DNA of 64,000 bases, taken from contig JARHVA010008355.1 in the NCBI GenBank assembly GCA_037957365.1, positions 207,501-271,500 of the forward strand. The letters are read 5' to 3'. A program made the position numbers and the translations under genes. Below, piece after piece: positions 49,014-61,250 of the stretch; position 1 is the first letter of the stretch; the number at the start of each line of letters is the position of its first letter. The notes beneath the pieces were generated by a model. It made no database searches, was not told where the DNA came from, and saw only the letters and a program-made list of their open reading frames with translations. Source of the stretch: Torreya grandis. Its lineage: Eukaryota > Streptophyta > Pinopsida > Cupressales > Taxaceae.

Positions 49014-49633
49014 ATGATTTCCTATGATGATTCTCTCATCCTTCATACCTTCCCCATGTCTCTCTTACACCTAACACTAGATTGGTACAGTGCTATTACA
49101 AAGTACTCCCTCTTTTATTTTACCCAACTAGCTCAGATTTTCTTAGACCACTTTTCCATAAACATCTCTAATAAAGTCTCCATCACTGACCTCTACTACA
49201 TTTGGAAATTTGATGATGAATCCATTGCTCACTTTGTGGCCCATTGAGAAGTCTCATAAACCAACTCTCTTTTTATCTACGCCAACATGAGCTAATTGAA
49301 CTCTTTGCCTGGGTTTGTGCCAAACACATCTCTTTTACCTTACAATTCCAAAACTTTAGGAACTTTGATCAAGATTTCACCATGGCACAAAAACTAGAGA
49401 ACATAGGCATTGATGAGGGGAAGTTAAAATTGAGAAACAAGAATTATACCTTAAAATCAAATGATGCTTCTTCTTCCAAGAATAAAAATAAAAACAAAAC
49501 TAACTCCAAAAATAAGGGAACCATGAATGTGGTTGTCCTTAAGACCACCCCTCCACCTATTGTTAACCAATCTGACTCTTTCAATTCCTCCAATCAAAAA
49601 ACCAAGAACCCAAACAATAACACCCAGAAGTAA
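49014..49633 (+). pseudogene. Gag core of the Tat-like element
   Basis: LHTFPMSLLHLTLDWYSAIT and FTQLAQIFLDHFSIN are the usual plant Gag signatures, followed by VSITDLYYIWKFDDESIAHF. A one-base loss at about 49245 shifts the frame, after which SLINQLSFYLRQHELIELFA and ENIGIDEGKLKLRNKN complete the domain. The tail is Lys/Asn/Ser-rich. Gag builds the particle. The frameshift and a missing upstream join inactivate it. Confidence 0.8.
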
Positions 49634-51880
49634 TTTACCTTGCTTGGGGAGTTATATGATTTGGTCTTGGAGAAATTATTAAAATCCAATATCATATAGC
49701 TTCCCTCATGAAAACCCTCATAAAAATTTTAATCCTCTCATCCTACACTTGGTTGGTATAAAGAGAGTGAAGTGTGCACCTTCCACCAAGTCATTGGACA
49801 TGTTATTTATAGATGTAATACCTTCAAGAATGTTATCCAAACTCTCATTGATAAGGGGGAACTTGTGTTGGATAACCCCAATTCACCCCTGAACCAATCA
49901 CTTGACATATTAAGATAACCATTTCCAAACCACACTCCTACCAAAAATGAAAATAAAGTAGAATCCTCTCATATCCATGATGCCCATATAGTCAATATGG
50001 TTCTTACTGAACTCATTTCTGAGAAAACCATTGACCAAATCACCTCTTCTCCCACTCTAGTTATTGATGTAGTGGAGTCACCAACCTCTATTTTGATATA
50101 CACTCTAGAGGAAGAAACCCTTCCCACTTTATCATTTTCATCAATCATACAACAATCCACTCTTCCTCTATCAACCATGCCTAAAGAAGAAACCACTTTG
50201 CCTACACCTCCTATTAAGGAGTTACCTTCCTAGATATTGGAACCTCTTGATCAAGAAAAAGATGAGGTAATCATTCCTTCCCCTCAATCTCTAGGTCTAT
50301 CCTTTGAATCCACTACTAGTGGATTCAAACCTATTTATAAACCTTTCTTGAGACTGGTTAAAATATTGGATTTCATATCTGCTTTAGACGTGGATTGGAC
50401 CACCTTTTGATAATAACTTAGACCCCCATATGAAACCAAATAAGATCGCTCTTTTTTAGTACAACCTACCCTTTCCCATACCAAATATACTATCACCACC
50501 ACCCAACCATTGAACACCTCTACCAATCAAACCATAACAACACCACCAGAATGAAAATCACCCAAAGTTACCAAGTCACTCCCTACCATCCCAACTGAAC
50601 CCACAAAGAACCTTGGCATATTTCCTATCATAAAATTATTCACCCATCAGTAAATTTGGATGTAAACCCACTAAACCTATCAAACAAATGCCAAGCTAAG
50701 CCAACAAAGAAGGTAAACCCACCTAACAGCCCAAAAATCAAAACTCTACCACCCATCTCCACTTTACCCTATATTTTGAGACCTCATCCCTATACCTTAA
50801 TCTAGAAGCTAACCATCTTGATCAAGACCCAAACACCACTATTGGTTACACCATCACTTTTACTTTCATCCACACCTATTTTCATTGAAAACCATAGGCA
50901 TACCTCCTACCTCCAAATCATCTATAAACAAACTACTTATCTCCCAAATGTCTACTCCAAAACTTTTTAACTCCAAACCCTCAACCTCTCTGCCAAAACC
51001 TAAACCATATTACAAGGTCACCACTTCACTCGAATCTCTAACCATCAAGAACAATCTTAAATAGGCTTGCACCCCCACTATCAAGCCTAAGCCTCCCATT
51101 CCTCTACCAACATTGTGTGAGTCTTACTCCACCATCCTACAAAGGTTATTATAAGCATCTTTCTTAACCTTGACACCTATCAAACCATTTAACCCACATA
51201 GTCTTAAACCATCTTGGTATAATGACAAATTGATATGTTCATACCATAAGACACCTGGCCATGAAATGTAGAACTCTAAAACTCTCCAAGTGATAGAGCA
51301 TTAGCTATATCATGAGGATGATTTATTATCAGATGAGCCCCCTATGATATCAAGATCGATCCAAGAACCAATAACCATTGACCAAAACTTACCTACCCCT
51401 CCACTCTCACCTCATAGAGAATAAGAATCAAAGTAATCACCTATCCTGAATCCTCCCCCATTCCATACCATCCATATGGTCACACAATCACAAGCTCAAT
51501 GAAAGTATAAAGGGAAGACAAAGGTGTCCATTTCATGGACATATCCCTATTGCTCCACCCAATCACTTAGACAAAACCAAACACCGTTACCTTCAACCAA
51601 ACAAAAAGTGTCCATATTGGGACCCTCTCACTCCAATCCATCTACATCCATCCAATGAGTCATTTTTAAATAGCTTCACCAAACACCGATGAATATGAGT
51701 TTGTACAAGCTAATCAACACCTCACCCAATCATCGCCAAGCAATGATAGAAGCATTGTAATCTATATAAGTTCAAGTAAAATACCCTCAACCTCTAATAA
51801 CCTTTATCAAAGCTCTCCACATTTCCAACCTTGTTACCTTCAAGTATTCAAAAATATCTTCCATCCATCCAGATGACCTA
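49634..51880 (+). pseudogene. Gag C-terminal linker with zinc knuckle-like motif
   Basis: About 2.2 kb of Pro/Ser/Thr/Lys-rich sequence with many stops. At about 51235-51300 CSYHKTPGHEM is followed by NSKTLQVIEH. This corresponds to the C-x-YH-x3-GH-x4-C knuckle of Tat-type Gag with the last Cys changed to Ser. An open part at 49997-50233 (TSPTLVIDVVESPTSILIYT) belongs to the linker. No other domain is recognised. Confidence 0.5.
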
Positions 51881-52200
51881 GATCTTCCCCTCTTCATTAC
51901 CACCTATATTAAATAGACTTGCATTAAGAGGGTTATGATTGATAGAGGGGATAATATCAACATCATCTATTCCCATACCTATAACCAACTCAAATTACCT
52001 GAGAACATCATGTCAATAACCTCCATAGTGTTTTAATCATTCAATGATACCATGGACACAACTCTATAAATTATCATCCTTCACATTCACCTAGGACCAT
52101 GCACCCTTCTTAACCTCTTCTATGTAGTGTAAGGTGAATTATAGTACAACATCTTGTTGGGATGCCCCTAGATTCATTCCATGGGTTGTGTGCCATATAC
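51880..52200 (+). pseudogene. Degenerate aspartic protease
   Basis: Near 51925-51980 CIKRVMIDRGDNINIIYSHT matches the protease active-site region, with D-R-G where D-S-G or D-G-G is normal. The typical downstream block follows after several breaks: YNILLG (52148), then IHSMGCVPYTLHWCIKF (52172-52222), which resembles the R-x-WIH-x4-PS(T/S)LHQ-(x)-KF motif common after protease in Tat-like elements. The damage to the triad and stops indicate loss of function. Confidence 0.6.
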
Positions 52201-52906
52201 CCTACATTGGTGCATCAAATTTGAGCATGAAGGTCAAGTTGTTACCATACAATCCAAATCAAGCCCCTTCACATCATGCAACATGATATATCAAAAAAAT
52301 GATGTTTTCCTCCCCCCATATAACTATCCCTCATCAGTAAAAGATAAAACCCCATCTTCTTCTACCAATGAAGCATCTACTATTTCTTCTATCCCTTCCA
52401 CTCAAATCCCTACAATGGACCTTTTGAAATCAACCATCCAATGTATTTTGTTGGGGGAGTATCTCCTCCTTAGACTTAATGCTTTCTCTACTCCCCAATA
52501 TTATGGGAAACTTGACCATCAACCTGATTATGACCCCAATATTGGAACCATTGTTCCTTTTGGACCCTCAACTCATGAAACTAACTTCATCTATGGGGAC
52601 CTTGATAAACCCCTTGACACTTCTACCACCTCCTTTTCAACTCAACCATTCACCTCCAACATCTCTTATCTAGATAAACCAAAATTTGCCAAAATATACC
52701 TCTATAGGTGTGTGTGGAAGGGATTTGGCCTAGGTTGGTATGAACCTCATGAAAAACAAGGCCTCAATTTAACACCATCCAAACAACAAACTAACCTATC
52801 TCTTGTTACCATAATTAATGAGGACATCTCATCCTCCCCATCCTCTCCACCATTGATAGTTGAAGATTATGATATCATCCCCCTAACTTTTTTTTCATCA
52901 ACATGA
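52181..52906 (+). pseudogene. Linker between protease and RT with possible G-patch
   Basis: An open stretch of 241 codons. It begins with the end of the protease, passes through Ser/Thr/Pro-rich spacer, and at about 52690-52760 reads YRCVWKGFGLGWYEPHEKQG. Gly-rich KG.GLG...QG motifs of this kind are G-patch domains, found after protease in many Tat/Ogre elements, where they bind RNA. It ends DYDIIPLTF before a stop at 52904. Confidence 0.5.
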
Positions 52907-53399
52907 TTAGCCTAGGACCCCTAACTAGTAAAAAGGATGGGGTGACTATAACCATCCCTCTGACCCATCTTGAGATGATAGGAGATGACTCTCCTACCAT
53001 TAATACCATTTAGTGTTAGGATGATGATTCTATTCTCACCTATCTTGGTGCCCCAAATTCCTCTATCCATAAATCCCTACCCCTAAAGACTTCAACCATG
53101 TTGAACAAATCCACCATAGATATAAACTTGGGTACTCTAAACAACCCTTGCATTATCAAAATTTTCCAATCTATAAATTTTGAGGAGATTTAGGACTTCC
53201 CCTCCTTATTGTAAGACTATAGCATAAAATTTACTTAGTCTTATAGTGACATGCCAAAAATCAACCCCTCCATCACTACCCACAACATAGTCACCAACTA
53301 TGATGCTAAGCTTGTTAGGTAGAAATTTAAATGAATGCATTCTTGTATATCCCTTATCATCAAATAAGAACTTCAATGTCTCATATCTATCAATTAAAT

Positions 53400-54060
53400 T
53401 CAACCCATTGACTATCCCCAATGGGTCTCAACTGTCATACCTATCACCAAAGCCATAGGGAGACTATGCATTTATGTGGACTTTCATTACCTCAACCTTG
53501 CTTTCCCAAAGGATGAAAATACTCTACCAAGAAATGACCAACTAGATGATCTTACATCTAGCCATGAGATGTTATCTCTTATAGATGGGTTCTCAGGATA
53601 TAATCAGACCATAATTAACTTTGAAGATCAACACAAAACTACTTTTATCACCTCATGGGGAACTTTATACTATAGGGTCATGCCTTTTGGACCAAAAAAT
53701 ATGGGTGCAACCTACCAATGTGCTATCAATTACATATTCTATGACTTTATCTAAAAAAACATTGAGGACTATGTTGATGACCTTTTTGAAAAATCCAAAT
53801 ATCATAAGGATCATTTGACCATTCTCAAGATTATCTTTAAATAACTCATCCATTACCATGTTCACCTTAACCCTAAGAAGTGCATTTTTAGGGTCTTGTC
53901 GAGAAAAATCCTTGGATTTATCATCTCCCTTCAAGGAATCCAAGTTGATCCTACCAAAATAAAATAAATTATTGACATGTTTCCTCCAATCAACCTCAAG
54001 TAACTCTCTAATTTGTAGGGGAAGATCCAATCCATTCATCACTTTATCTCCCATCTCTCA
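53400..54060 (+). pseudogene. Reverse transcriptase of the Tat-like element
   Basis: Visible motifs are IGRLCIYVDFHYLNLAFPKD-like at 53455-53510 (the stretch MDFHYLNLAFPKDE is open), MLSLIDGFSGYNQTII (53567-53615), KTTFITSWGTLYYRVMPFGP (53636-53695), GATYQCAINYIF, and the catalytic YVDDLF at 53770-53787 after one stop. Thumb-region text follows: HYHVHLNPKKCIF and KILGFIISLQGIQVDPTKI. It would copy the element RNA. At least four stops break it. Confidence 0.88.
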
Positions 54061-54129
54061 GATGATGCCAACCCTTCCATCACCTTCTAAAGAAGGATGT
54101 CTCTTTCAAGTGGAACAACAACTATCAAA

Positions 54130-54440
54130 ATTACTTTGATTCACATAAAAGGTACCTTTGTCTCCACCTATTCTCACTCTTCTCAAATATGATCAACCTT
54201 TTTACCTTTATATATCTTCCACCGACCATACTAAAAACCTTTGCCTATCCTTGGTATTTTTGGCCACAAAACTCCACCACTACCTTCTCAACCCCATGAC
54301 CTATGTCATAACCAATACCAATCCAATCAAGTATATTCACTCTTAGCCATACCAAAACCAATGTATAGCCAAGTGGCTCATAATATTATCCATGTTTGAC
54401 TTTAATTTTTTTATAAAAATTAAACTAAAGGATAAGTCAT
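54130..54440 (+). pseudogene. Native RNase H of the Tat-like element
   Basis: QPFYLYISSTDH at 54189-54226 fits the first RNase H strand of gypsy RT proteins (position of the first Asp, here degenerate), followed by LCLSLVFLATKLHHYLLN and MTYVITNTNPIKYIHS. The later part is broken. Usual order and spacing after RT support the call. The catalytic acidic residues are not all preserved. Confidence 0.7.
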
Positions 54441-54539
54441 TGCTAACTAATTTGTTTATGCACCCCTAAAAGATGATCAACCTCCTCCTTTTGAGTTTCC
54501 TAATGAGTCCATTATAACCCTCTCTCAAGTAGGCTTCAC

Positions 54540-54900
54540 CTATCAATAACCATGTTATTTGATGAATAAAAGTGTCAACATAGTGGTAGAGCTAGTATTA
54601 TCCTTATAACCCTTCATGGCAAACCTATTCCTTTAACCTTCAAGCTAGATTTAAAATGTACCAATAATATGGCTAAGTATGAAGCCGTAGTAATAGGCCT
54701 TCTAACTGCATTAGATTTGGGAGTCAAAATGATAAACATTTTTGGAGATTCTCAACATCTGGTCAATCAAATCAATGGATCTTACTAGTGTAAGAATGAT
54801 GTTTTGTAATAGTATAAATGATTCAATGATATACTCTGATCCTCATTTCAACACTACCGTATCCAAGCCACCCCATGATCTATGAATAATTTTGCCAATA
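54540..54900 (+). pseudogene. Second, archaeal-type RNase H
   Basis: In shifting frames: a DG(S/K)..GG-like strand around 54553-54590, MAKYEAVVIGLLTALDLGV near 54670-54720, KMINIFGDSQHLVNQINGS (54728-54785), and a C-terminal part near 54890 (NTMASLASYIPSKPS). The E-A-x2-GL and F-GDS motifs give the Glu and second Asp. Position between native RNase H and integrase is the hallmark of Tat-lineage elements. Confidence 0.72.
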
Positions 54901-55059
54901 CCATGACTTCCCTAGCTTCTTATATCCCATCAAAACCATCTAATTATAATCTATTTGTCATTATCCATAAAATTACCTAGTCCTCATATGTCAAATCAGA
55001 CTCTCCTACCATTTTGAATATGGAGGAGACCCAACCTAGACTTTGGTACTAGTAGAAAT

Positions 55060-56230
55060 TTGACTATACCTTTGACTATCTTAACCTTGCCATCATTCCT
55101 TTGGGTCTTTCTAAAAATTCTCAAATAGAGTTTATTCAGAGCACCTCATGTTATACCATATTTGAGGGAATTATTTATAAACACGGATTTGATGGTCTCA
55201 TCTTCTATTTCCTACATAGTCATAAAGCCTCTCATGTTATTAGGGAAATGCATGATGGGATCTATGGGGGATAATTTAGTGGCCTAGCTATTGTTAAATG
55301 CATCCTTCATCTTGTCTTTTACTATTTTACCTTTAACCAAGACTATTGTGATTATGTTAAAAAGTGTATTAACTGTCAACAACATGCCAATTTATATCAT
55401 GCACCTAGTCTTAGTCTTCACATATCCAAAAAAAATTGATCCTTTTCACAATGGGGTATGGACCTTATTGGTGAAACTAACCCCCATTCTTCACAACAAT
55501 ATCATTCTATCATTACTATGACCAAATATTTCATCAAATGGGTAGAGGCTATTCCTATTTTCTCAACCAACGCTGAAAAGATTATTGACTTTATCAATCA
55601 TCATATTATCTATTGTTTAAGTGTTCCTCACAAAATTATCACTGATAATGGAAAATATTTTAAAAACAAGCAATTCTAAGGTATTTGTGATGCATACAAC
55701 ATCAAGTTAAGTTTATTTTCACCCTATCATCCTCAAGAAAGTGGATAGGTAGAAGCCTCTAACAAAACTCTTAATAACATGCTTACTAAAGTGTTCAATG
55801 CATCTAGTCAGCATTGGCATTTACACATCTCCTTTGCTTTATGGGCCTATTGTACTAGAATTCAAACCCCTATGGGTGTTACTCTTTTCTCTCTAGTGTT
55901 TGGAGTAGAATCTGTCTTGCCTCTCAATGTCCAAATTCCTTCACTTCACGTATCCCTATAAGATATCATTTCTTAAGATGATTACAACGAAAATTATCTA
56001 TCCCATCTTGAGCTACTAGAATAACATCATTTAGCCTCTCTTACCCATATTCATGTCTATCAAGAGCACATAAATTGCACTTATGAAAAACACCTTAAAG
56101 TATGAGAATTTAATATCAAAGACCTCATCCTAAAGGAAAACCAACATGTCACCGATATAGAAAAAAACAAGTAGGGCAAATTTGCTTTAAATTATCTTGG
56201 ACATTATATCAGAATGCACAAGTATGGATC
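55060..56230 (+). pseudogene. Integrase of the Tat-like element
   Basis: Zinc-binding part: HSHKASHVIREMHDG at about 55205-55260 and CDYVKKCINCQQHAN at 55345-55390, giving an HHCC-like set. Core: MDLIGETNPHSSQQYHSIIT (first Asp in DLIG), KWVEAIPIFSTNAEKIIDFI, KIITDNGKYFKN (second Asp, about 55632-55670), SPYHPQESG (about 55720) then a stop at 55746-55748 where Gln would stand before VEA(S)NK with the catalytic Glu. The C-terminal part continues to 56230 and is partly duplicated downstream. Confidence 0.85.
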
Positions 56231-56620
56231 AGTAGCATAATGATTATCCTCCCTTGAGAGAAAACCTAGTTCTTGAGCCCCTTCACTTCACATATCCATA
56301 TAGGATATCATTTTTGAAGATGATTACCGTAAAAATTTTTAACCCATCTTGACCTATTAGGCGAGCATCATTTAGCCTCGTTTACCCATCTTCATGTCTA
56401 TTAAGAGGACATCAAATGCAAATATGATAAACACCTTAAAGTATGATAATTTAATATTAGAGACCTCATCCTAAAGGAAAACCAACATGTCACCAATATA
56501 GAAAAAAACAAGTAGGGCAAATTTGTTTTCAATTATCTTGGACCTTATATCGTAATGCACAAGTATGGATCAATAGCTTACTGCTTATCCTCACTTCAGG
56601 GAAACCTAGATCTTGAGCCC
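55938..56620 (+). repeat. Tandem duplication of the integrase C-terminal region
   Basis: Two 342-base units (55938-56279 and 56280-56620) with the same order of landmarks: CTTCACTTCAC, AGATATCATTT, CATCATTTAGCCTC, CACCTTAAAGTATGA, GACCTCATCCTAAAGGAAAA, AACAAGTAGGGCAAATTTG, TGCACAAGTATGGATCA and CTTGAGCCCCT. The units differ at scattered positions, so the duplication is not recent. Confidence 0.9.
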
Positions 56621-56660
56621 CTCAATGCTTTGTATCTACATTCCTTTTTATACTAAAACA

Positions 56661-57759
56661 TGATCAAACTCACCTTTTGTCTAACTTGAGCTCATCCCTT
56701 ACTCTCAAACCACATTCATCTCCCTATTTTTAGGGGAAACTAATTAAAATTGAATCATGTGATTATCTATCACAATCATAGCTTAATCTTAAATAATGGA
56801 TACCACAGCTCTACCCATGGCATGATTCTCATGGTACTTTCCACCCTTTGCCTAAGATGGGTTCCCATGGTTGTTATCACCTAAACCTATTTCACACCTA
56901 CTCAATCTTCTTGTGCTTATAATTTTTCCTTGATAGAAGGAAAACCTTTAAGCTTATATAAGCAAGTCTATGCCAATCAAAATCAAAGTCATAACTAAAA
57001 ACAATCATGGGTAATACCTAGAATTTTTAGACTGCTCCCTTGAAGGATACCTAACAAAAGCGTATCAAAATTGCTAAAAATAAGGTACACTACTTCGTTG
57101 TAGGAAAACTATCAAAAGCATTAAACAAAGTGCATAAGATGAGACCACTCCCTTGAAGGATGGCTACGTAAAGTGTTGATAAAAATATAACAACTTCTTA
57201 GAATCTTCCTGCATCAATCAACTTCCCCAATCCTACCAAACAACAAAAAATAAGCAAAAGACCCATTATCAAGCATCAGAAGAAACAAAAGCCACAATCA
57301 GATCTCATAAGCAAATTAATTTTGAATGATGCAATTGACTCTCATAATTAGAATTCTTGCATCGATCAATCCATACCTTATATGACATAAATTTTTTTAT
57401 ACTAAATCTTTGGTAACCTCCAGAAGAGGCATGCTAGTCTCACATGAAGGTTCCATATTCATCCATATCCCCTTTATACAATATAAGTAAGGGATTTATG
57501 AGATTAATTGGCATAATGTGATTAAGACAACTTTTTAACCAACTACCGCATGCTAATATGAAGCATTCGAAGGGATTATGTTTCTTAAGCTAATAAAAAT
57601 TTGGTTTGTTTTAGTCCTTACCAAAGAAGAAGCATTGTGCCCTCTTCTTAGCCTCTCATACTAGTTGTTATATTCACTTAGATGTTTGTCTCTTCATTAT
57701 CTTCTCTTTCTCACATTTTGTTTTGTTATTTAACTTACTTTATGTGTTTCACTTTAATT
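56661..57759 (+). other. 3' untranslated region of the Tat-like element
   Basis: No coding sequence recognised. A purine stretch TTTTTAGGGGAAAC at 56725-56740 could be a polypurine tract. A short diverged repeat (CTCCCTTGAAGGAT at 57035 and 57148, period about 113) lies inside. Confidence 0.4.
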
Positions 57760-58440
57760 TAAACAAAATGACCATAATCATAACCAAATCACATATCATC
57801 ATCAAATTTCACAAGAAAATAATAATGTACACATCATAACATCATCATTATATCATGAACAAAAATAGACATCATTAGCATAAAATGTATCCATGAGCAT
57901 AATCGTAGCCATCAACATCATATTAACATTCATGCGCAAACAAAAAGAAACCATTTTCACCATGTGTCTATATCTAAATGAAGAACCATATACTCATTAA
58001 ATTTCAGCACAAAAATCATATTATATCATTGTCATAAACACGATCATCTCAAACATAAAATCAAATATTATGTCCATATACAACATGATCAAGAACCATA
58101 ATCATAAATGTCATAAACATCATCCTAGTCATAAAAAAAATTACATTATCATCATAATCACATGAGATAGCATCAAATATATAATCAAACATCATCTTAA
58201 ACATAAATAAAGAGATATATCATCACTTACCTAGTTAGGTGAGTCCAAATTCACATCATCATGAGCATAACCATAATAAAAAATACTCAACATGAACATC
58301 ATAAACATCAACCACAATCCATATACAAATATCATATCTATAAATCATGAGTCCATAATCATATAAATATCATCATGTATAACAATAAACATATCTCTCT
58401 CAAAATATACATCTTACTGCATTGGCCCATAGGCATGTAT
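57760..58440. repeat. Cryptic simple sequence (CAT/ATA-rich)
   Basis: About 680 bases built from short, scrambled CATCATAA-, ATCATCAT- and CATAATCAT-type words. No fixed period or reading frame. Confidence 0.7.
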
Positions 58441-58479
58441 CAAAAATCATATACATAATAAGTAGAATGTTTCACCAAC

Positions 58480-59830
58480 AAACTAAGAACTTGAGGTACC
58501 ACTGCCTCCTATTGCACCACTTCCCCCTCAATCCTATCCTCTTGTACCTTCTTGGACACCTATAGATGTATCCCAATAACATTTGGTTGTCATACCTTCA
58601 CCACCTATAATCCCAACCCTATACTCACCCCATCAGAGCTCATCTAGACAATGCCTAAAGACTATGGCCACATAATACCACAACTCTTCCATAGTCACTA
58701 AGTATCTCTATGTAGGGATAGTCCTTATTAGTACCACCACTGATGGTACTCCACCTCTATCTACTAGAAAGAATCTTTATCTTATGTCAATAGAGCTATC
58801 ATATCTCTGGCCTAATCTCTCTCGCCTATGATAGTAGCCAACTAACCCTATGTGGATGTTAGTGATGCTTATAATGATATTACAAAAGCCTATGCCATGT
58901 CTAATTCCACTCATTCTTGGTCTCTCTGACTAATCACTATGTCTATATCTAGGGTAACCTCTTGTCCTTACACTTATTGACCACCTCCGATAGTTGGGTC
59001 AACATCCATTACCTATTAACCACCGTCATCACCACCAATATCAATTGTACCATATAATGCCTAGTATCATGTAGGGTAACCATCCAAAAAACCTATATCA
59101 ACTATCTCTAGCCTCATTAGGAGATCCTCATGATCAATAAAAATATCTAATAGCTATGAGGTGGGTAGTAAGAGATCTGCATCCTCCTTCCTATACCTTG
59201 AGAATACTCTAGGGATACCTTGTACCAAGCTAAACTATTGCCACACCCAACCAAAACGTATCATATCTATCTCAACATCTCTCCTATTTTATATCCATCA
59301 ATAAATATATAGGGATAGTGTGTGCCAGGCAAAGTTCAACCATCCAAGAAACATGATGTATGGTCTCTAAACCACATATGTAACAACTAAGGCATATAGT
59401 AAGCCCCTAAACTAGTCTATATTATGAACACCTCCATTTGGTCTTGAGAGGGAAAGATCATCTCTCCACCTCATAAATCTTACTAGAAAGCCCATCTAAG
59501 CATACCCCTCCCATGATAGCTCCATTTATCATAGCACCTAGATGCGCTCATATGCCCAGTAATGTAGAATAAACCCCACACAAATGTTATACCTCTTATG
59601 GGATTGGAATAATCTCAATACAACTCCATAAAATAATCATGCTCCCCACACTCAATATGATAAATCAGCTCACCCTATATGAGTGTCCATATAATCCTAT
59701 GGATATCCTTAGATAAGATGGTCATCACACTTATAAGTAGCAGGAAGGTGTTATTGGTTGGATCTCATCTCTTGCTGAGCACCAATATCATCATCATATC
59801 CCACGGCACATGCTAGTAATGCATCATAGC
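58480..59830 (-). pseudogene. Possible plant mobile domain (PMD) remnant, antisense
   Basis: The minus strand gives the pattern of a plant mobile domain in broken frames. Near 59810-59700 it reads ALGAMMHY (first part), then a DMMMIL.LS.RWDPTNNTF-type block and MTILSKDIHRIIW. PMD proteins have ER(W)RPETHTFHLP followed by MT.TL.DV..IL. Near 59580-59545 VGFILHYWAYERI matches their conserved L.WAYE(H/R)(I/L). Near 59270 a MIRFGWVW block corresponds to the RQFG region. Such ORFs occur antisense between integrase and 3' LTR in Tat-lineage elements and also in Mutator-like transposons. Many stops; the match is by eye. Confidence 0.45.
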
Positions 59831-60617
59831 TCCAAGGCCCACCTCCTCCATATGAGACTAGTTAGTTATAGTCATACCTCAATGAATCTCAACAAAGATC
59901 TGAGGCACTTGATCTCACATCAAGATCTGCTCCCATGCTTATTTTTTTTTATAACAAACACAATTAATTCTCTAAACTATTTTTGCCTACAAACTTTGCC
60001 TATTATACCTACCTCATCCACCATTAAACTCAAAATTTTTTAACTTATCTTATCTAAATCCTAAACAATTACCTTTTTTACATCAAATACCTAGCCCCAA
60101 TCTAAACTACTATCTATCACCCTACATCATTTAACTATCTCCTACACATTTATACCTCAACCTTAACTATTCATAACCTTACCTATTAACAACATTAACA
60201 TCACCTTAACCCTCAACATTAACCTTAACCTAATTTTTTCAAATGTTACCTAAAAATTCTAATATTTAAACCTTTTTATATCAATCATCAACAGTCAAGT
60301 GACTAACCACTAATAGCTATTGATTGTAGACAGTCAGATATGACTACTGATAGTCACTGTGGGTAACTGGTGGAAGAATATCCAAATGTTACCCTCCCCA
60401 AAAAACCACCCATACACCATCATAAATTGAACATTTTCACCTATACCTACCCCACCCTACTCAACCTACCATACCATTTCAATTTCATCTTCACCCTCAC
60501 ATTGACCACAAAAATCACACACACACTAAACCTGAGACAACAAACTACATCTACAATAACTAATCAATCAAAAAAAAAATCAAATTCCAATACAAAACGA
60601 ATTTAATAAAATCAACC
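59831..60617. other. C-rich region with weak similarity to 46 kb
   Basis: Short CCTAAC/TAACCTTAA-rich text, then a GAT(A/T)GTCAC-rich patch at 60290-60375 and a Thr/Pro-rich chance frame at 60370-60606. The segment TTAAACTCAAAATTTTTTAACTTATCTTATCTAA is weakly similar to 46050-46100. It could be part of the 3' LTR of the Tat-like element; this is not established. Confidence 0.3.
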
Positions 60618-60973
60618 TAATCTGTCAATTCAAAAATAACCCCTACCTCATTCCTCTATTGTCATCGAGGAGGAACCCTAGGGCCCACTTCTTAGCCTCA
60701 TGCCTATTGTTCCCGAAATCTGTCACTTATTTTTGTGGACAATGTGCTGACCAATTTGGTCTTGTAGGACAAAATGTTATCTTTCTTTATCAAAAAATGT
60801 TTTGAGCAGTTAAGCTTTTCAAATAACTCAAGCCTTTTTAGCTAAGGAAATCATAGGTTCAACAGGTAAGCTTTGTCAAAGGGAAGTTAAAAATACTTAA
60901 GGCATTTCCTAAGTGTTAAGGATGGTTCAATGCCGAGGTTCAATCAAAAGACTTAATGGCAAGGTTCAAATAA
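60618..60973. other. Intergenic or LTR-flank sequence
   Basis: Nothing recognised except the first scattered GGTTCAA words that lead into the minisatellite. Confidence 0.4.
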
Positions 60974-61250
60974 TTAGAATGAACCATTGAATTGTTGAAC
61001 CATTGAACCCCACCTCCGAAAGCTTCAAAGGTTCAATGAGTTCAAAGGTTCAACAACTTCGACGGACTCAAAGAATAAAAGGATTCAAAGAGTTAGAATG
61101 AACCATTGAACCTTGAACCAAAAAGGTTCAAAGGTTTAATGAGCTCAACATGTTCAACAAACTTAAATAATAAAATGATCCAAAGAGTTAGAATGAACCA
61201 TTGAACCTTTCCTCCGAAAGGTTCAACGAGTTCAAAGGTTCAAATAGTTT
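60974..61250. repeat. GGTTCAA/TTGAACC minisatellite
   Basis: Units start at 60974, 61093 and 61188 with TTAGAATGAACCATTGAA, giving lengths of 119 and 95 bases and a partial third. Inside each are several GGTTCAA words and their complements (TTGAACC), so the block is made of short inverted and direct repeats. Similar words continue to about 61390. Confidence 0.8.

Larger units (their letters stand above)
47847..56660 (+). mobile_element. Tat/Ogre-like Ty3/gypsy element, decayed
   Basis: Domain order on the plus strand: Pro/Ser/Thr-rich N-terminal ORF (47847-48833), gag core (49014-49633), zinc knuckle-like motif (about 51230), protease (about 51880), linker with possible G-patch (52181-52906), RT (53400-54060), RNase H (54130-54440), second RNase H (54540-54900), integrase (55060-56230). 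The second RNase H between the native one and integrase is the mark of the plant Tat lineage. LTRs were not clearly defined; an antisense ORF downstream is annotated separately. Confidence 0.78.

Noticed and set aside
53665..54054. 129-codon minus-strand open frame
   Set aside because: Shadow of the RT region read on the plus strand, where the motifs are unmistakable.
57760..58440. A possible CRISPR-like or satellite array of CATCATAA words
   Set aside because: No constant repeat or spacer length; it is scrambled simple sequence in a plant genome.
60370..60606. Thr/Pro-rich 78-codon open frame
   Set aside because: C-rich, T-rich composition makes stops rare; no conserved partner or domain.
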